Translations under genes and position numbers: made by a program | NCBI GenBank assembly: GCA_002964805.2 | Contig: PUDQ02000001.1 | Coordinates: 9,262,001-9,326,000 of the forward strand | DNA from: Trametes villosa | Taxonomy: Eukaryota; Basidiomycota; Agaricomycetes; Polyporales; Polyporaceae | DNA length: 64,000 nt | Direction of reading: 5' to 3' | Shown: in pieces, positions 10,461-22,619 of the stretch | Layout of the letters: the number at the start of each line of letters is the position of its first letter | Position numbering within the stretch: the first letter of the stretch is position 1 | The notes under the pieces: generated by a model | What the model saw: the letters and a program-made list of their open reading frames with translations, nothing else | Told to the model about the DNA's origin: nothing | The model's database searches: none

Positions 10461-11986
10461 TCAGTCCGCCTCCATGAGCTCCAGATAACTCTCGGGCACG
10501 AGCGCGTGTCCGCCGCCCTCCTTCTCGACGATCGCCCAGCCGACTCCGCCTCCTCGTCCCAGGACGTGCACGACCTGCTCCTCCTCCAGCGCCATCTCGG
10601 CCGTCCCCTCTGGCTCGAACGCATACAATGCACGGTACAGGCCGGGTACCAGCGGCCCATCGTCGCCGTTGCCGTCCCCCTCGCCCTCGTACGCATCCTC
10701 GGCTTCTTCATCTTGATATGGGTCACCGGACTCATCCGTGGGGGAGGACACGTCGAAGTTGCGCTCAAAGTCCGTCTTTGATGGCGCCCCAGCCGCGTCC
10801 GGGCCCTCTCCCGCCCCCCAGCTGAAGTGCGTGCTGAGCGTGTTCCAGCGGTAGGCGCCCCAGCTCCCGCGCGCGTCCTCGCCCGTGTCGTCCTCGTCGC
10901 CCTCCACGCGGGAGGACGCGGCGGAGGAGGACGATGCGGTCGAGTACGTCGACCAGCGCTGGCGGGGCCGGTTCGCGCGCGGGACGTCCGGGCCGCGCCC
11001 GAAGTGGCGATCGTCGGCGGGGTCGTACGCGAAGTCGCGGATCTTGAAGAGCAGCGAAGAGCGCTTGGGCTGCGCAGACGGCGTCACGGTCGACGTGGAG
11101 GACGAGGACGCCTCGGGCTCGTGTGCGGCCTGCAGCAGCGAGGACGCCTTCGACTGCCGGTTCGAGCGTACCGTGGAGGAGTGCCGGGAGAGCGCGGCGG
11201 ACGTGCGCCGGGAGGCGGCGGGGCTGGGGGGTGCGGGGCGGGAGGAGGTGAGCGAGTCGCGGTTCTGGCTCGTGAGAGCAGATACGGCGAGCGGGACTGG
11301 GGGTGAGTCAGCGTCTGGCGGCGGGTCGGGCACGGTGATCTGCGTGGTCGGCGTCTTGAGCTGGAAGGCGTTGGTCGGGGTGGGGGTTGCGGGCGAGGGC
11401 AGGCTCGTGCCGACCGAGAGTGCGGGCTGAGGCATCGAGGGGGTCGTGGGCGTCGACTCGCCGTTCCCGTTCGTGAGCGCCATGTCGGACACGCCGCGCG
11501 CGATGCTCTTGTTCGATGAGGAGGACGATGGGCGCGATGCGAACTCGTGTGCGCCGAGGCGCGGCGGCGGGTAGAACGGCGAGCCTGGCGAGGGGAAAGG
11601 AGAGGGAGACGCTTTCTCGACCGGCAGCGTCAGGCGCAAATCTGCGGCGGGAAACGCAAAATCCGTTCAAGACAATAAATAGGCCGGACCCGCTCCGTCG
11701 GAAACACACTCACCGCTGGACTCCTGCGCGACGACGGACGCCATGGACGGCTCGGGGATGCTTGGTGCGGTGCTGGGCAGATGTCTCGGGGCCGGGCGCG
11801 GGGGCTGCTCGTCGTGGTACGCGATGAGGAGGGTTTTCAGGTAATTCCACACGTTCAGCACGAAAAGGTACACCCAGTTCGCACTCCGAAGGGGCGTTCG
11901 CTATGGCAATGTCAACTCAGAATGCCGATTTGCGTGAGAAAGCGCGGGACAGCCACCTTGTAGCCCAAAATGGCCCAGAAATCCAT
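10461..11986 (-). CDS. SH3-domain protein with N-terminal membrane-like segment
   Basis: Three exons (11986-11957, 11900-11714, 11641-10461) give 465 residues. The start ATG 11986 begins MDFWAILGYK. The 56-nt intron is followed by a hydrophobic stretch (WVYLFVLNVWNYLKTLLIAY, about residues 17-37), suggesting membrane attachment. Residues of about 60-330 are Ser/Pro/Thr-rich and probably disordered. An acidic patch with DDTGEDARGSWGAYRWNT precedes the C-terminal SH3 domain (about residues 405-465). The SH3 carries the canonical ALYAFEPEG, the acidic EEEQVV loop, the VGWAIVEK tryptophan strand and ALVPESYLELME. It probably docks proline motifs in cortical or trafficking partners; the exact orthologue is not recognised. 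The frame is intact. Confidence 0.82.
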
Positions 11987-12539
11987 CTTGACCGTCGTCC
12001 AGGCTGTCGAGCTCGTCTCTGGGATCCCCCACCTCGTCGACCTGGCTGTGCTTACCGGCTCATCCTATGCAACACTTGCTCTCTGACATGTGCTGAGCGT
12101 GCGGTATCACCGTGTTCGACGGTGTCGCCATGTGTCGAACATGAACATCTTGGATGGCCCCCACGCGCCCATACCCGCAGTTTATGTCGTTCAACGTCAT
12201 CCACTGCTAAACACGCTGGGAGAGAGCTTGGAGCCAATGGGAGGCATGGATATGTCTAACTGCTGCTCTTGCACTCGTAGGAGGGTGCCCGTCTTCGTGA
12301 CTGTTGTAGGGATGTCAGCCAGGTAAGTCGAGCCCTTCGGGCAACATATCGATCGCGGCTGGTATCGTAACGTTGTCTATGACGGGAACCCCTGGATTAA
12401 GCTCGCAGAGGCTGACCGGGCTCTTGCAGGGCCTTGTCAGCCACCATGTCACCCTCAAACACTGGCTACTATCACTATTTCCTTGCTCGGAGCTCGACAG
12501 GCTCAACCCCCGCATCGCGCACGCTGTGTCGACCCGAAG

Positions 12540-13574
12540 ATGTCGTCCACTGAGCTTACCGACGAACGCACCCGCAGCCTCTCGCGCGCCATCTTCTCTT
12601 CGATAGACCCAGGGAGGCCGGTTCTGCGGCTGCTAGACCCAGCCACGAACGAGCTCTGCGACTATCGTCTCGTGAAGATCCCGCGGAGCACGTCGATGTC
12701 TCAAAGTCATGCTCGTCGTAGTACGGAAACCTCCGGAAGACGAGCCATGGCTGCTACATCTGCCCAAGAACCTAGCACTGGCGCTCACCCGACAAGTTCT
12801 GGACAACTCGATAGCCCCTCGCAGCTCTGGCAAGGTCCCCCATCCTTCGGCACCAGGTTCGCCTCGCCGCTGACTCGTCTACCGCCTCTCTCCGTTCGCT
12901 CGCGGGGGGATGGGACGCCTGCTCTCTTCAACGACTCTCGCACCTCTGACGCATCTACGCCGTCCTTCGGGCCGACCCCGTTCAGGCAGCTCTTCCCTGG
13001 CGTAGCTCGTCTTCGTCTGGACACCCCTGCGGACTCTCCTTGGGCTTCTGGTTCTTCCGCGCGCGTCGGTCTAGGGTTCTCTGACATGCACAAGGACGAC
13101 GGGACACCGTTCGATGGCTTGGGGAGTCTACCACGTCATACCTCTACCCCACATTCCGGCAGCGTGTCTCCTGGCATGGCTGATACTTCCTTCCACGCGC
13201 ATCCCATGGAATACGTCAACCTCGTTCACCCTAGAGCGACATCGACACCAGCGGCCACGGATCCGTGCTCTCCTCCCTCGGCCCCTGCGCGCCACGCCAT
13301 CGGGAAACGGCCGCAGAGCGTCGCTGCGGTGCTACCGACCAGACCCGACCAGGACGACGTCTTCCTGTCGTGCCCTATCCGCGTCCCTGGAAGCCTCACG
13401 CGCGGCCTGTTTGGACGCCCATCGTCCGCGGGTGGTGTCCGTGGCGCACGCCGTGGTTCTGTTGCCACCGCACCCGGGGGTGCGCGCCGACCATCTTGGG
13501 GCTGGACGGCTGGAGAGGAAATGGCGGAAGGCTTGAGGGAGGGAGGAGAGAGAAAGCCTGTCTGGAAGCCGTGA
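12540..13574 (+). CDS. low-complexity Ser/Pro-rich protein of unknown function
   Basis: A single uninterrupted frame of 344 residues from ATG 12540 (MSSTELTDERTRSLSRAIFS). The N-terminal 60 residues look folded (GRPVLRLLDPATNELCDYRL); the rest is Ser/Thr/Pro/Gly-rich with repeated TP and SP dipeptides that could be kinase targets, and it ends in EGGERKPVWKP. The start was chosen over an in-frame upstream ATG at 12483 because the sequence before 12540 looks random. I recognise no domain. It lies divergently from the SH3 gene with about 550 bp between the starts. An intact long frame in GC-rich DNA is weaker evidence than homology, so this may be an over-call. Confidence 0.5.
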   Translation: MSSTELTDERTRSLSRAIFSSIDPGRPVLRLLDPATNELCDYRLVKIPRSTSMSQSHARRSTETSGRRAMAATSAQEPSTGAHPTSSGQLDSPSQLWQGPPSFGTRFASPLTRLPPLSVRSRGDGTPALFNDSRTSDASTPSFGPTPFRQLFPGVARLRLDTPADSPWASGSSARVGLGFSDMHKDDGTPFDGLGSLPRHTSTPHSGSVSPGMADTSFHAHPMEYVNLVHPRATSTPAATDPCSPPSAPARHAIGKRPQSVAAVLPTRPDQDDVFLSCPIRVPGSLTRGLFGRPSSAGGVRGARRGSVATAPGGARRPSWGWTAGEEMAEGLREGGERKPVWKP

Positions 13575-13986
13575 AGGAGAACGAGTCCCGTACTACCCGT
13601 TGCATGTGGCAGAGTCCGGGACCGTACTTGAATAACTGATATCACCAGCCGAACATCGTTGTGAGTCAGGATGGCCAGAAGCGTGTTATTTCACCAGTCG
13701 ACGCGTCATTGTTGAACTTGGACCGTGGTGAGTGTTGTTGTATGCGCATCCTTCGGCCGAGACGTGGTGCCCTAACCGCGCACCTACAGGCGCCGGCCCC
13801 AGAGCCTGTGAAGGCCTTCGGGATTGATCGGTGTTCGCCAGTTGTGTACCGGCGCCAACGCCTCCCACGACGACGAGAGTCATCCTGCAAGGCCGACGCT
13901 TCTCTCAGAGCGCTGTGGACGTCGCCCTGCGTGCGCATGCGTGGGCAAATGGCACGGTCTTCTTCGGATCGCCAGCGAGGGGAGGG

Positions 13987-13999
13987 GAGTATATAGAGA
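13987..13999 (+). promoter_or_regulatory. TATA-like box upstream of the MFS gene
   Basis: TATATA at 13990-13995, about 115 bp before the transporter ATG, at a spacing that suits a fungal core promoter with a short leader. Inference from sequence only. Confidence 0.35.
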
Positions 14000-14108
14000 G
14001 GTCGCCGTCCCCTTCGAGCCCGCCATCCGCCCTCTTCCCCTCTCTACGAGCAGAGCTTCCGCTCCTTTCCAACTTCCCTGCCGGTCTGATACAACTGACC
14101 AGACTGCG

Positions 14109-16252
14109 ATGTCTTTACGGACCTCACAAGCTGCCGAAGGCGCACAAACTCTTCCAGTTGAGGAAGATCGCCCCGAGAAAACCGTCGACATTTCTACGAA
14201 CGGGTTGGATACGCAGAGGCCAGGGCTCATAATTGACTGGGAGGGGCCCGAGGACCCAGAGAACCCGAAGCAGTCAGTCTCGTATTTTCTTTACCTTGGA
14301 CGTGCACCCAACCGCCCCTCGCAGCTGGACTATCCGGCAGAAATGGGCGGTCACGCTGGTGGTATCCTCCTACGCCTTCCTCAGCCCCTTGTCGTCGTCC
14401 ATGATGGCGCCCGCCGCGAACCAGATCGCACAGGACTTCGGCGTGACGAACAAGACCGTCATCGCGCTGTTTACGTCGATATATGTAGCTGCGTACGGTA
14501 CGTCGTCTGCGCTCTACCAAGCTAACGTCTTCTGAGAACCCCACTCTCGCGCAGCGCTCGGCCCTCTGACCATGGCGCCGCTGTGCGAACTCTACGGAAG
14601 AGCGAGGATCTTACAGTTATCCAACCTCTTCTACTTGGGTACGCTACGCTCTTAAATGTTTCGTTCGGGCAATCTGACGTAGGCAATATTTGATAGCCTG
14701 GAACTTCGGTTGCGGCTTTGCGAGGAGTCCCGCAGAGCTCATCATCTTCCGCTTCCTGTCGGGGTGGGGAGGGAGTGCTGCTCCCTCGGTGTGTATATGC
14801 ACTCAACATATGCAACCGTCGATTGACATGACCTATACAGATCGGCGGGGGCGTCCTGGGAGACGTCTGGAAGACTGAACAGCGCGGCCAGGCGATGGCT
14901 ATCTATACCCTCGCGCCGATGCTCGGGCCGTGCATCGGCCCTATCTGCGGCGCTTGGATAGCGGAACGGTCTACCTGGCGCTGGGTGGTAAGTACTGGTG
15001 CTTCCCATATATCAGTTCCATGAGCATCTTGCTAACGGAACGCTGTAGTTCTGGTCGACGAGCATCGCGTGTGTCGCCATTCAGGCCCTTGGATTCTTCT
15101 ACCTCAAAGAAAGTACGTTTTGCGCACTTCACGAGCGCATACATCCAGCTCACGCTCGCCCTTTGACCCCAGCCTACGCACCCATTTTGCTAGAGAGGAA
15201 GGCGAAGCTCATCAGAGAAGGAATGGACTCTGAGAAAGGCGACGCGCAAGAGGTCCGCACCGTCTTCGATAGCCCCGACAGAGAGTAGGCGTTCTTCATG
15301 GTTTCCTTGGTTTACTTATCCTAACATCCTCACAGCTGGCACAACGTTGTGCGCAAGGCTCTCATACGTCCTTTCGCGCTGTCGATCCAGGAGCCAATCA
15401 TCCAAGTCTTCGCGGCATTTCTGTCGTTTGTGTACGGAACCTTCTACAGTACGTGGCTCCGTTGCGCTTCATCAAACTGATCCATTTGCTCAGCCTGCCC
15501 CTCTTCGCAGTATTCCTCACTACCATCCCTTCGATCTTCGAAGGCATATACCAGGAGCCCGTCGGGATAGCCGGTCTGCATTACCTCGCGCTCGGGATCG
15601 GCTCAACCGTGATGGCCCAGCTCAGCGGGCGGTTCCTCGACGTAGCATACAAGCACCTCTGCGCGCGCAACAACGGCGTTGGGAAGCCCGAGTTCCGTCT
15701 GCGTACGTCGCCACTCCGCTCGTCTCAGGGATGTCGTCTGAGGTCTATGGTATCTTGCAGCGCCCCTAGTACCGGGCTCGATCCTACTGCCTGTCGGGCT
15801 GTTCATTACAGGCTGGACCGCACGCGCGGACATACACTGGATCGCGCCTGATATAGGCATCACGATCGTCGGCGGCGGGACCATCCTCATCTTCCAGGGC
15901 ATCCAGACGTATGTCATCGACGCTTTCTCTCTCCATGCTGCTTCCGGTGAGCTTGAAGTACTTTGACATACGCGCGTTCTCACGGAGCGAGAAACGTCCA
16001 GCACTCGCCGCGCTCGCCTTCTTCCGTTCAATGGCGGGCTTTGGATTCCCGCTCTTCGCGCCGGCGATGTACAACGCCCTGGGATATGGGAAGGGCGACA
16101 CGATTCTCGCCTGTGTGGCAATCGCCATAGGAGTACCTGCGTACGTGGGGTCCGTTGCCCTCGCAGACACTCGCTCACAGCTTCGCAGACCTTTCCTCTT
16201 CTGTAGATATGGCGAACGCATTCGAAACGCAAGTCGCTACGCGAAGAAGTAA
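14109..16252 (+). CDS. MFS transporter, DHA1 drug/polyamine family
   Basis: A 12-exon model with consistent phases gives 506 residues. The exons are 14109-14272, 14325-14497, 14555-14638, 14697-14788, 14841-14987, 15049-15112, 15173-15284, 15336-15448, 15511-15702, 15770-15946, 16002-16140 and 16189-16252. The N-terminus is acidic and cytosolic, with the family motif WEGPEDPENPK before TM1 (KWAVTLVVSSYAFLSPLSSS). Other DHA1 hallmarks are ELYGRARIL (motif A-like loop), RFLSGWGGSAAPS, IGGGVLGDVW, APMLGPCIGPICGAWIAE (motif C) and EGIYQEPVGIAGLHYLALGI. Expected in the plasma membrane as a proton antiporter exporting drugs or polyamines; the substrate cannot be read from sequence. A long central loop (LLERKAKLIREGMDSEKG) separates the two six-helix halves. 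No defects. Confidence 0.92.
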
Positions 16253-16961
16253 GGGCTGGGCCATGGGGCGGACTTTGTTGCGCCGGCGTCGAAGGGGGCA
16301 GTGCGGATGGCGATCAAGGGAGCGAGTGCGGCCCACCTACACGCGGGGCTGTGCCATGGGTAGTGCCAGCGCTCCGAGCCTGCATAGTGGCAATCGGGAA
16401 CTGACAAGCGCATGTTCCCTCTCTTTTGCAATGCCTAGGTCGCTTCACCCAAAATTGCTGGGGCACATCGAACAGGTGGTGCACCATCGGTACAGGCGGA
16501 GCGGCTTACGCTCCACGACCACCAGACTGCCTGGCACTACGCTCTGCACGCCGGGTAAAGACTTGGCGCTCTTGATGCCAGCACAGGACCTCCGGTATTT
16601 TCCTTCGAGAAGCCGGTGCAAGATCGGTCGGGATCGATGATTTGCAAAGGTGCGCGAGATGATCGACAAGGCTCAAGCTCGTCCTTTGCATATATCCGGC
16701 TCTTACAGCAGTGCTCACGTATTGTCAGCGCTCATGAAGGGGCATCACAGCTCGTGTCATCTAATTGCAAATGCTATATATTGGTGCCGTTCGGTTGTGC
16801 GACCTAGCAGGCGACGAGAGCACGATCCTTGCGGCCCATCTGTCTGCAGACAGACGACAAACCACAACAGACGCCGCTAGATCCTACATATTCCGGTGCC
16901 CGTCGTGAGCGTCGACCGTCGTACACTCATCCCCTCTCAAGGACGTCCCAACTGCGCTTTA
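16253..16961. other. intergenic, nothing recognised
   Basis: Between the MFS transporter and the EF-hand/ZZ gene. No supported gene, RNA or repeat. Confidence 0.4.
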
Positions 16962-19900
16962 ATGAGTACGCATTTAACATTCTCCTTCTCGCTCATGAAA
17001 TGCTGAATCTCAGTGCTTTGGACACGCAGGTCCTCGCGATAACGCTCCCAAAAACGAGGTATCCGAAACAGAGTTCGGCGATGATGTCTATGCTCGCGCT
17101 TGGGCCGCGATGGCTAAACTGCAAGGGAAAGACCTAGCGAAGGTCCCCTATGTCACTATCGAGAGTGCGCTCGGTCTGGTCTCCACCGCGCTGGGCGTAC
17201 TGGCGTCGTACTGGCCGGTGCTGGAGAGTGAGTGCGCGACTGTATTAAACTTCATATCGACTGACGCCGCTTTCAGCTGTGCGCGCAGCAGTGGATCTCA
17301 CCAAGACGGTGATCGTCACGAGGGAGAACATCCGCAAGAGGATCGCCGGTTTACGTCTGATGCAGGCGGACATGCTCTGCTGTCTGTTCGGGTACGTCAA
17401 CGTGTCAAGTGTCTGAACGATCGCCTCTGATATGAGGGACAATGTTTCCAGCTTGCGAGACTTCAAGCGCGACGACCAGCAGATCGGGAGCGAGACATTC
17501 CCAGGTCGACTGGAGAGTACGTCCGACGCTGCCCTCTGCGTTGCAGAACACATTACTGATACAGGGTTGCCGACTCAGCTCTCTGCAACAACATCAAGAA
17601 CGATGTCAAGCGAATCGGAAACGTCATGGAGAATTACGTGACGGAGAACTGGTTGGGTAAGTTTTGTATAATACGTTGGTGGGGTACTCTCTAACGGTCA
17701 ATTGGTCTGGACAGGTCGCATCCTGAAGGAGAAAGGATGGAAAGTGAGTTGTCTTACTCGGAATCACTCTGACGAACCCCATCTGACATGATGATAGGAA
17801 GCAGTCACCCAATGCGGCGACCTTGTGGAGACGCGCAAGAAAGAGATCATGGAGGTTCTGTCTTTGTACACCGCCGTATGTGTCACCGCTGCATTACTTT
17901 CAACATTACACTCAACGCGGTCGCCTGTAGACGCGCGCAGACCAGATCTCAGCCGCTGTGGACCAGGTACTTGTCCCTCAAATCGTCAGCATGGCGATCG
18001 AGGTGAAGGCGCTCCACGCGCTCTTCCAACCCGTAGCCGAGGAAGCCGAGGCGTGGAAAGAGGTCGAGCGACTTGGCGGCCCCGAAGAGTGTTTGGGAAA
18101 CGAGACAAAGCTTAACAAGCTAGCTACGTTCATTCCTAACGATGAGGACTCGGCGAAACGCCACGCCAAGTCGACTGAGAGGAAGACACAGCTCAGCGCG
18201 GCTGAACTCCGGCGCATACGCACTCCGGTAGAGCAGATCCTGGAGAGGAATCTCGCGCGATTCGAGTCGAAGATCGACTACCTGGTCGACAAGGCGAAGC
18301 GCGAGCATCACACGATGAGGCTCATCAAGAAGTTGGCCGGTGCGCGTCCTTACGAACGCATCGAGAATCCCGTACGTATGCACCTGGACACTCCTCCACG
18401 GTTTCGCTGACATAGGGAGCCATGACGCTAGGACATCAGAAAGCTTTGGAAGGAAATGGTAAGCCGGGTTCATCTAGTATCACAACGCACGAGACCGACG
18501 GCATCTTCTAGGGGTGGGGCGGCTCAATCGACTCTCACACTTTCGTCCTCAACCTCTACGAGTGAGGCGTCCGTTTTTCCTCCACTACGTTGCATTAACC
18601 GCTCTTCACCAGCTACTTCATTGATCTAGAGCGCGAGTCTCGCGTCGTCAACAGAGCAATTACTTTGATTCCGGAGCAGCCACCCCTCAGCCCGGTGCCC
18701 CCTTCTCCCGTCATTCAGCTCGACATCCCTCGCGCGTCCTCCCCAGCTCCGTCGGACGCAGGCACTGAGGATCGCGACGAGTTCGAAGGCTGCACGACGC
18801 CGGCGGCTGCCGCGCAAGACGCTTGGTGCCTGAACTACTTCAACTATCGTACACTCGCGACGTTCATGGAAGGTATGCACATGTTATTTCCTCTAGCGTC
18901 GCGTCGGACTCACGAACGGTTTAACAGTGTTGGACGACGACATGAACGGGCTCATCAAGATCAAGGAGGTGAACGAATTCACGAGCTCGAAGCCGGATGA
19001 GATCACGCTAATGCAGTGGATCGTGTACAATGCGTACGGTATGTGCAAGACATTCTATGTTCCTGAACACTCTCTAACTTGCTTGTCTACTAGGTTGGCT
19101 CGTATCCGCCCACCTATATCGGCTCCGTATCGAGTGGATCGCTGAGCGGATGATTGCCCTTGACCACGCGAAGGAGAACAGCGGGTCTGTGGCGTTGTAC
19201 ATGGGATTGGTTCACTGGGTTTGCGCCTTCCTGCGGACTCTTGGCGAGCCCGACCTCGACGATCAGCAACTGCTCAAAGTGACGCACCTCGTCATGGAAA
19301 AGCAGGAACAAACGATCAAGGTCGTCCTCGAGATGCTACACTACGATCTGGAGGAGGAGGACATCCGGACGATGATGGACCTTAGCGTGCGGGGCGGTCC
19401 CGGAACAATTGGGCGTATTGAAGACGTGAGTGTGGGCGTCCCCGGCCGATATTGGACTGACGTCTTGCCGCCAGCGGATGCTTCCCGTTCTCTTCCTCCT
19501 CATGCGACACCATTACGCCTTTCTATCCCTTTCGAGAGAGTACGTCTTGGAGGAGAGCATGCTAGAGCGCGCTGCTCAGACAGTCGACTGCGTCACCGAT
19601 ATGCTGATCAACCGCACGGCGCATCTGCGTGGTACGTCTGTGGTCTCACACATGATGTTTCAGAAACCCTCGCTAACATTCTGACAGACCACTTCTCAAA
19701 GCTACAATACGACGTAGACCGGAAAATTCAGTATATCGCAAACGGCATGGTTGGTGTTTCTACCCTTAGTCATACCGATATAGACGAATTACTAACTTAT
19801 CCTCCGTTAGTTCCAGGATGTAAATCGTTTCATATCACTTCCGGATGAAGAAGAAAAGCTCCAGATGGTCAACCGGTGGTGTTTACCGTGGCGATCCGAG

Positions 19901-21788
19901 CAGTGGATTGCGTGGGCTCTACGAGAGTACGACCCAGAGTTCCCGCTGGATATGCCGCCCTCCACTCTTTCCGTGAGGGATTTAGCACGTACGGCGTCGT
20001 CTCTCCCGGGTGAGCCTGACGAGGGATATGAGCTTGTGGCGTCCCTCCGCATGTGTCATGGCGTCAGATTGGCTGCTAGCACCATTTCCGACAGGTTTGT
20101 TGACTCGCCGGCGGCGCAGCAGGACGCTACGGAAGCTGTTGCACCCTCACAACAGTGCGTCGCTAAACTTCGTTCATGGTTTAGCTGGCATACTGAAACT
20201 AATCAGCTCCGGAACGCAATGTGATGGATGCATGACCTATCCCTTGATTGGTACACGCTACAAGTGTATCGACTGTGGCGGTACGTAGCATCAGCACCGT
20301 GGGTATGGCGTACGCATCTCACGTACATCATGAATTCTCAGACTTCGATTACTGCTCGACGTGCTATGGGACTCTCCCTCCGCCCCTCATGCACCCGAAT
20401 GCCGTGGCTGGGCATCATACCTCCGCCCATCGCTTCCTCAGCATCGAGCAGGAGATTTCTATCGAGGACATACAGTCAGTACTCCGTAGCCTGAGGAAAG
20501 GACCTCTCGCTTCGGCTGCCAGCAACGACTCGGAACTGGCAGAGCTGGATCCGCTCATCGAGCATTGCCTATCGGAGCCCGACGACGTCATCCAGCGCGT
20601 CGTGCAGGCTCTTGTCGCATACCGCCACCATTGCTTGCGCGCCGAAGTGGACGAGGATGCGATGAGCATTACCAACTTGGAGGCTCTCGACGCCGCCCTC
20701 AGCGACCTCGCGTTCTTCCCTGCAGCGGCAGAGTTTGCGAAGAGTCGTAGCCATCTCTACCTTCGCATGCGAGAGGGGCTCGTCCCAATCCAGTATGTCT
20801 TCGACGTCCCTGCCAACCCCCATCACTGCTCAACTATTGTACAGTGGTAGCTACTTCTGCAATGGGGGCGATGAGTGCACGGACAGCCGGAGGATACGCG
20901 GGGGCAGGTACAAGTGCATCGACTGTCCCGGTGCGTCATCTTGTCCGCACAGTACTGCGCACGGGAGGCGTGCTAATAGCTCTCATCAGACTTCGACTTC
21001 TGCCCCGGGTGCTTTGATGCGCGCTGGGAGGAGCACGGAGACGGCAAGCATCGCTTCGTCTTGGCCACATACCCGGTCGCGCACGTCGTACTTCACCGTG
21101 TCGTTGTCTTGTTCAACAGCCTCACCGAGAGCTCCGGTGTCGACCCTTGGAAGATCGAGGGACGTTCAGTCCCCGAAACTACAGCGCCCTCGGATGACGT
21201 GGGGGAAGCGGATGTAGCCCAGCTCGCTACAGGTGCGTCGGACGTTCAACCCATGGGCTCCCATTCGCTACCTTCCATACCGCCACTAACCATCATACAC
21301 CAGCTACGCACTCGGCTGACGACTCCCACAAGCCAGAAGGCACCTCCCCGCCTCGTTGTCGCGGACCATGTCAGCGGCCTATATCAGAGGGGCGCGCATA
21401 CAGATGTCTCGCTTGCAGAAGCACTACCGCAGGCTCAGATGACCCGGGTGCGTCTTTCCGTTGCTCGGTCTATGCACCAGCCAGCTGACTGTCTCATAAT
21501 GCTGCAGACTACCTGCTCTGTGCCGACTGCGTGCGCGTGGAACTACCGCAGGGCGGGCACAAGTTGACTCACCTCCTGGCCGTGATACCCGAACGACCGC
21601 TTCGCAGCCGACCGGCGGGGGCATGCGCGGACGATCAACATGAAGGGCCATGCGAGGTCCATGTCGTGACGAACGAGGATATCTCAAGGCGGATCGACAA
21701 GCTAGAGGAAACGATGGGCGTCCTCTTGTCAATGGTCGGAAAGCTTCAGGAGCTTATTTTGACTTCCGGTGCTCCTCGGGCGATCTGA
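16962..21788 (+). CDS. large EF-hand and triple ZZ-type zinc-finger protein
   Basis: About 20 short exons encode a protein of over 1,100 residues from an Agaricomycete multi-copy family of unknown function. The proposed start is a 4-nt exon (16962-16965) joined to 17030 to read MSPRDNAPKNEV. The N-terminal half is helical (KVPYVTIESALGLVSTALGV, then ENIRKRIAGLRLMQADMLCC). Around 18930-18990 an EF-hand loop, DDDMNGLIKIKE, has all calcium ligands. Three zinc modules follow: CDGCMTYPLIGTRYKCIDC with DFDYCSTCY (20220-20370), ECTDSRRIRGGRYKCIDC with FDFCPGCF (20870-21020), and CRGPCQRPISEGRAYRCLAC with LLCADCV (about 21350-21540). The C-terminus is a short coiled coil ending at TGA 21786. The frames look intact. 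Calcium and protein binding are inferred from motifs. A paralogue lies at 46.2-57.8 kb. Confidence 0.8.
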
Positions 21789-22619
21789 CGGTAGACGTAG
21801 TATCCGCCGCCCTGCTTTTCTCTTGAGCGCCCTCAACGTACCAACTCGTATTGCTATGAAGCTCCATGATCGGGCCAATGGACTCGCGAATTGTCACGCC
21901 CCGGGCTCCTGCCCCTCTTCCCTGCCTGTGCTCTGATCGCTTGCCTCGTGCGCGCCCGCTATGAGGAGCCCATGAGCCCGCCAGGAAGACCTTATTGCTA
22001 CGAAGAAGATGCTTGGAGCACGATCGGCGAGAGCGCCCGACCGCGCACTTCATCGGATCGACTGGCTGTTCATGGCCGCCGCGCTCCGCTGAGACCTTAC
22101 TTTTGTCTAATGAAGTCCTCCACGGGTCAATCTAGCTGTTGCGCCAGTTGTCTTCCAACACCCGCACTGGCATTGGCCCCGGGATCCGTTACGGTAACCG
22201 CACCGCTGCATATAGATATCCTCTGCGATACTCTTGCCTTCGGCCCAACTCTCTTATCACACAGCCGCCACACTGGCAGTGGCAGCTTCTTCGGTGATGC
22301 CCCGATTAAACCACATAACATAAGTCCCGGTCGGGCGCTGATCTGTAGTTGGGCCATCAAGCTCGTGTCGCCCTTCAGGCCTTCAGGCCCCGCCTCGAAG
22401 CTGCGACGGTCCGTTTAACCTCGCCTCTCAAACCCACCGCTCCAGCATCCTCGCCGTATTCCACCACTCGAACGACCAGGCCGTGAAGCACCGCCTTTTC
22501 GTAACATCATACTACCTAGTGGTACGTGTAGCGTTGCATAGGGCCACAGCTTGCTGACGAGCCTTTTCTATGCGACGGCGCCGTGGACCTCTGATGTTTG
22601 GAATCCTAGGACCCTACCG
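21789..22619. other. intergenic, nothing recognised
   Basis: Between the EF-hand/ZZ gene and the HET remnant. Short frames only. Confidence 0.4.
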
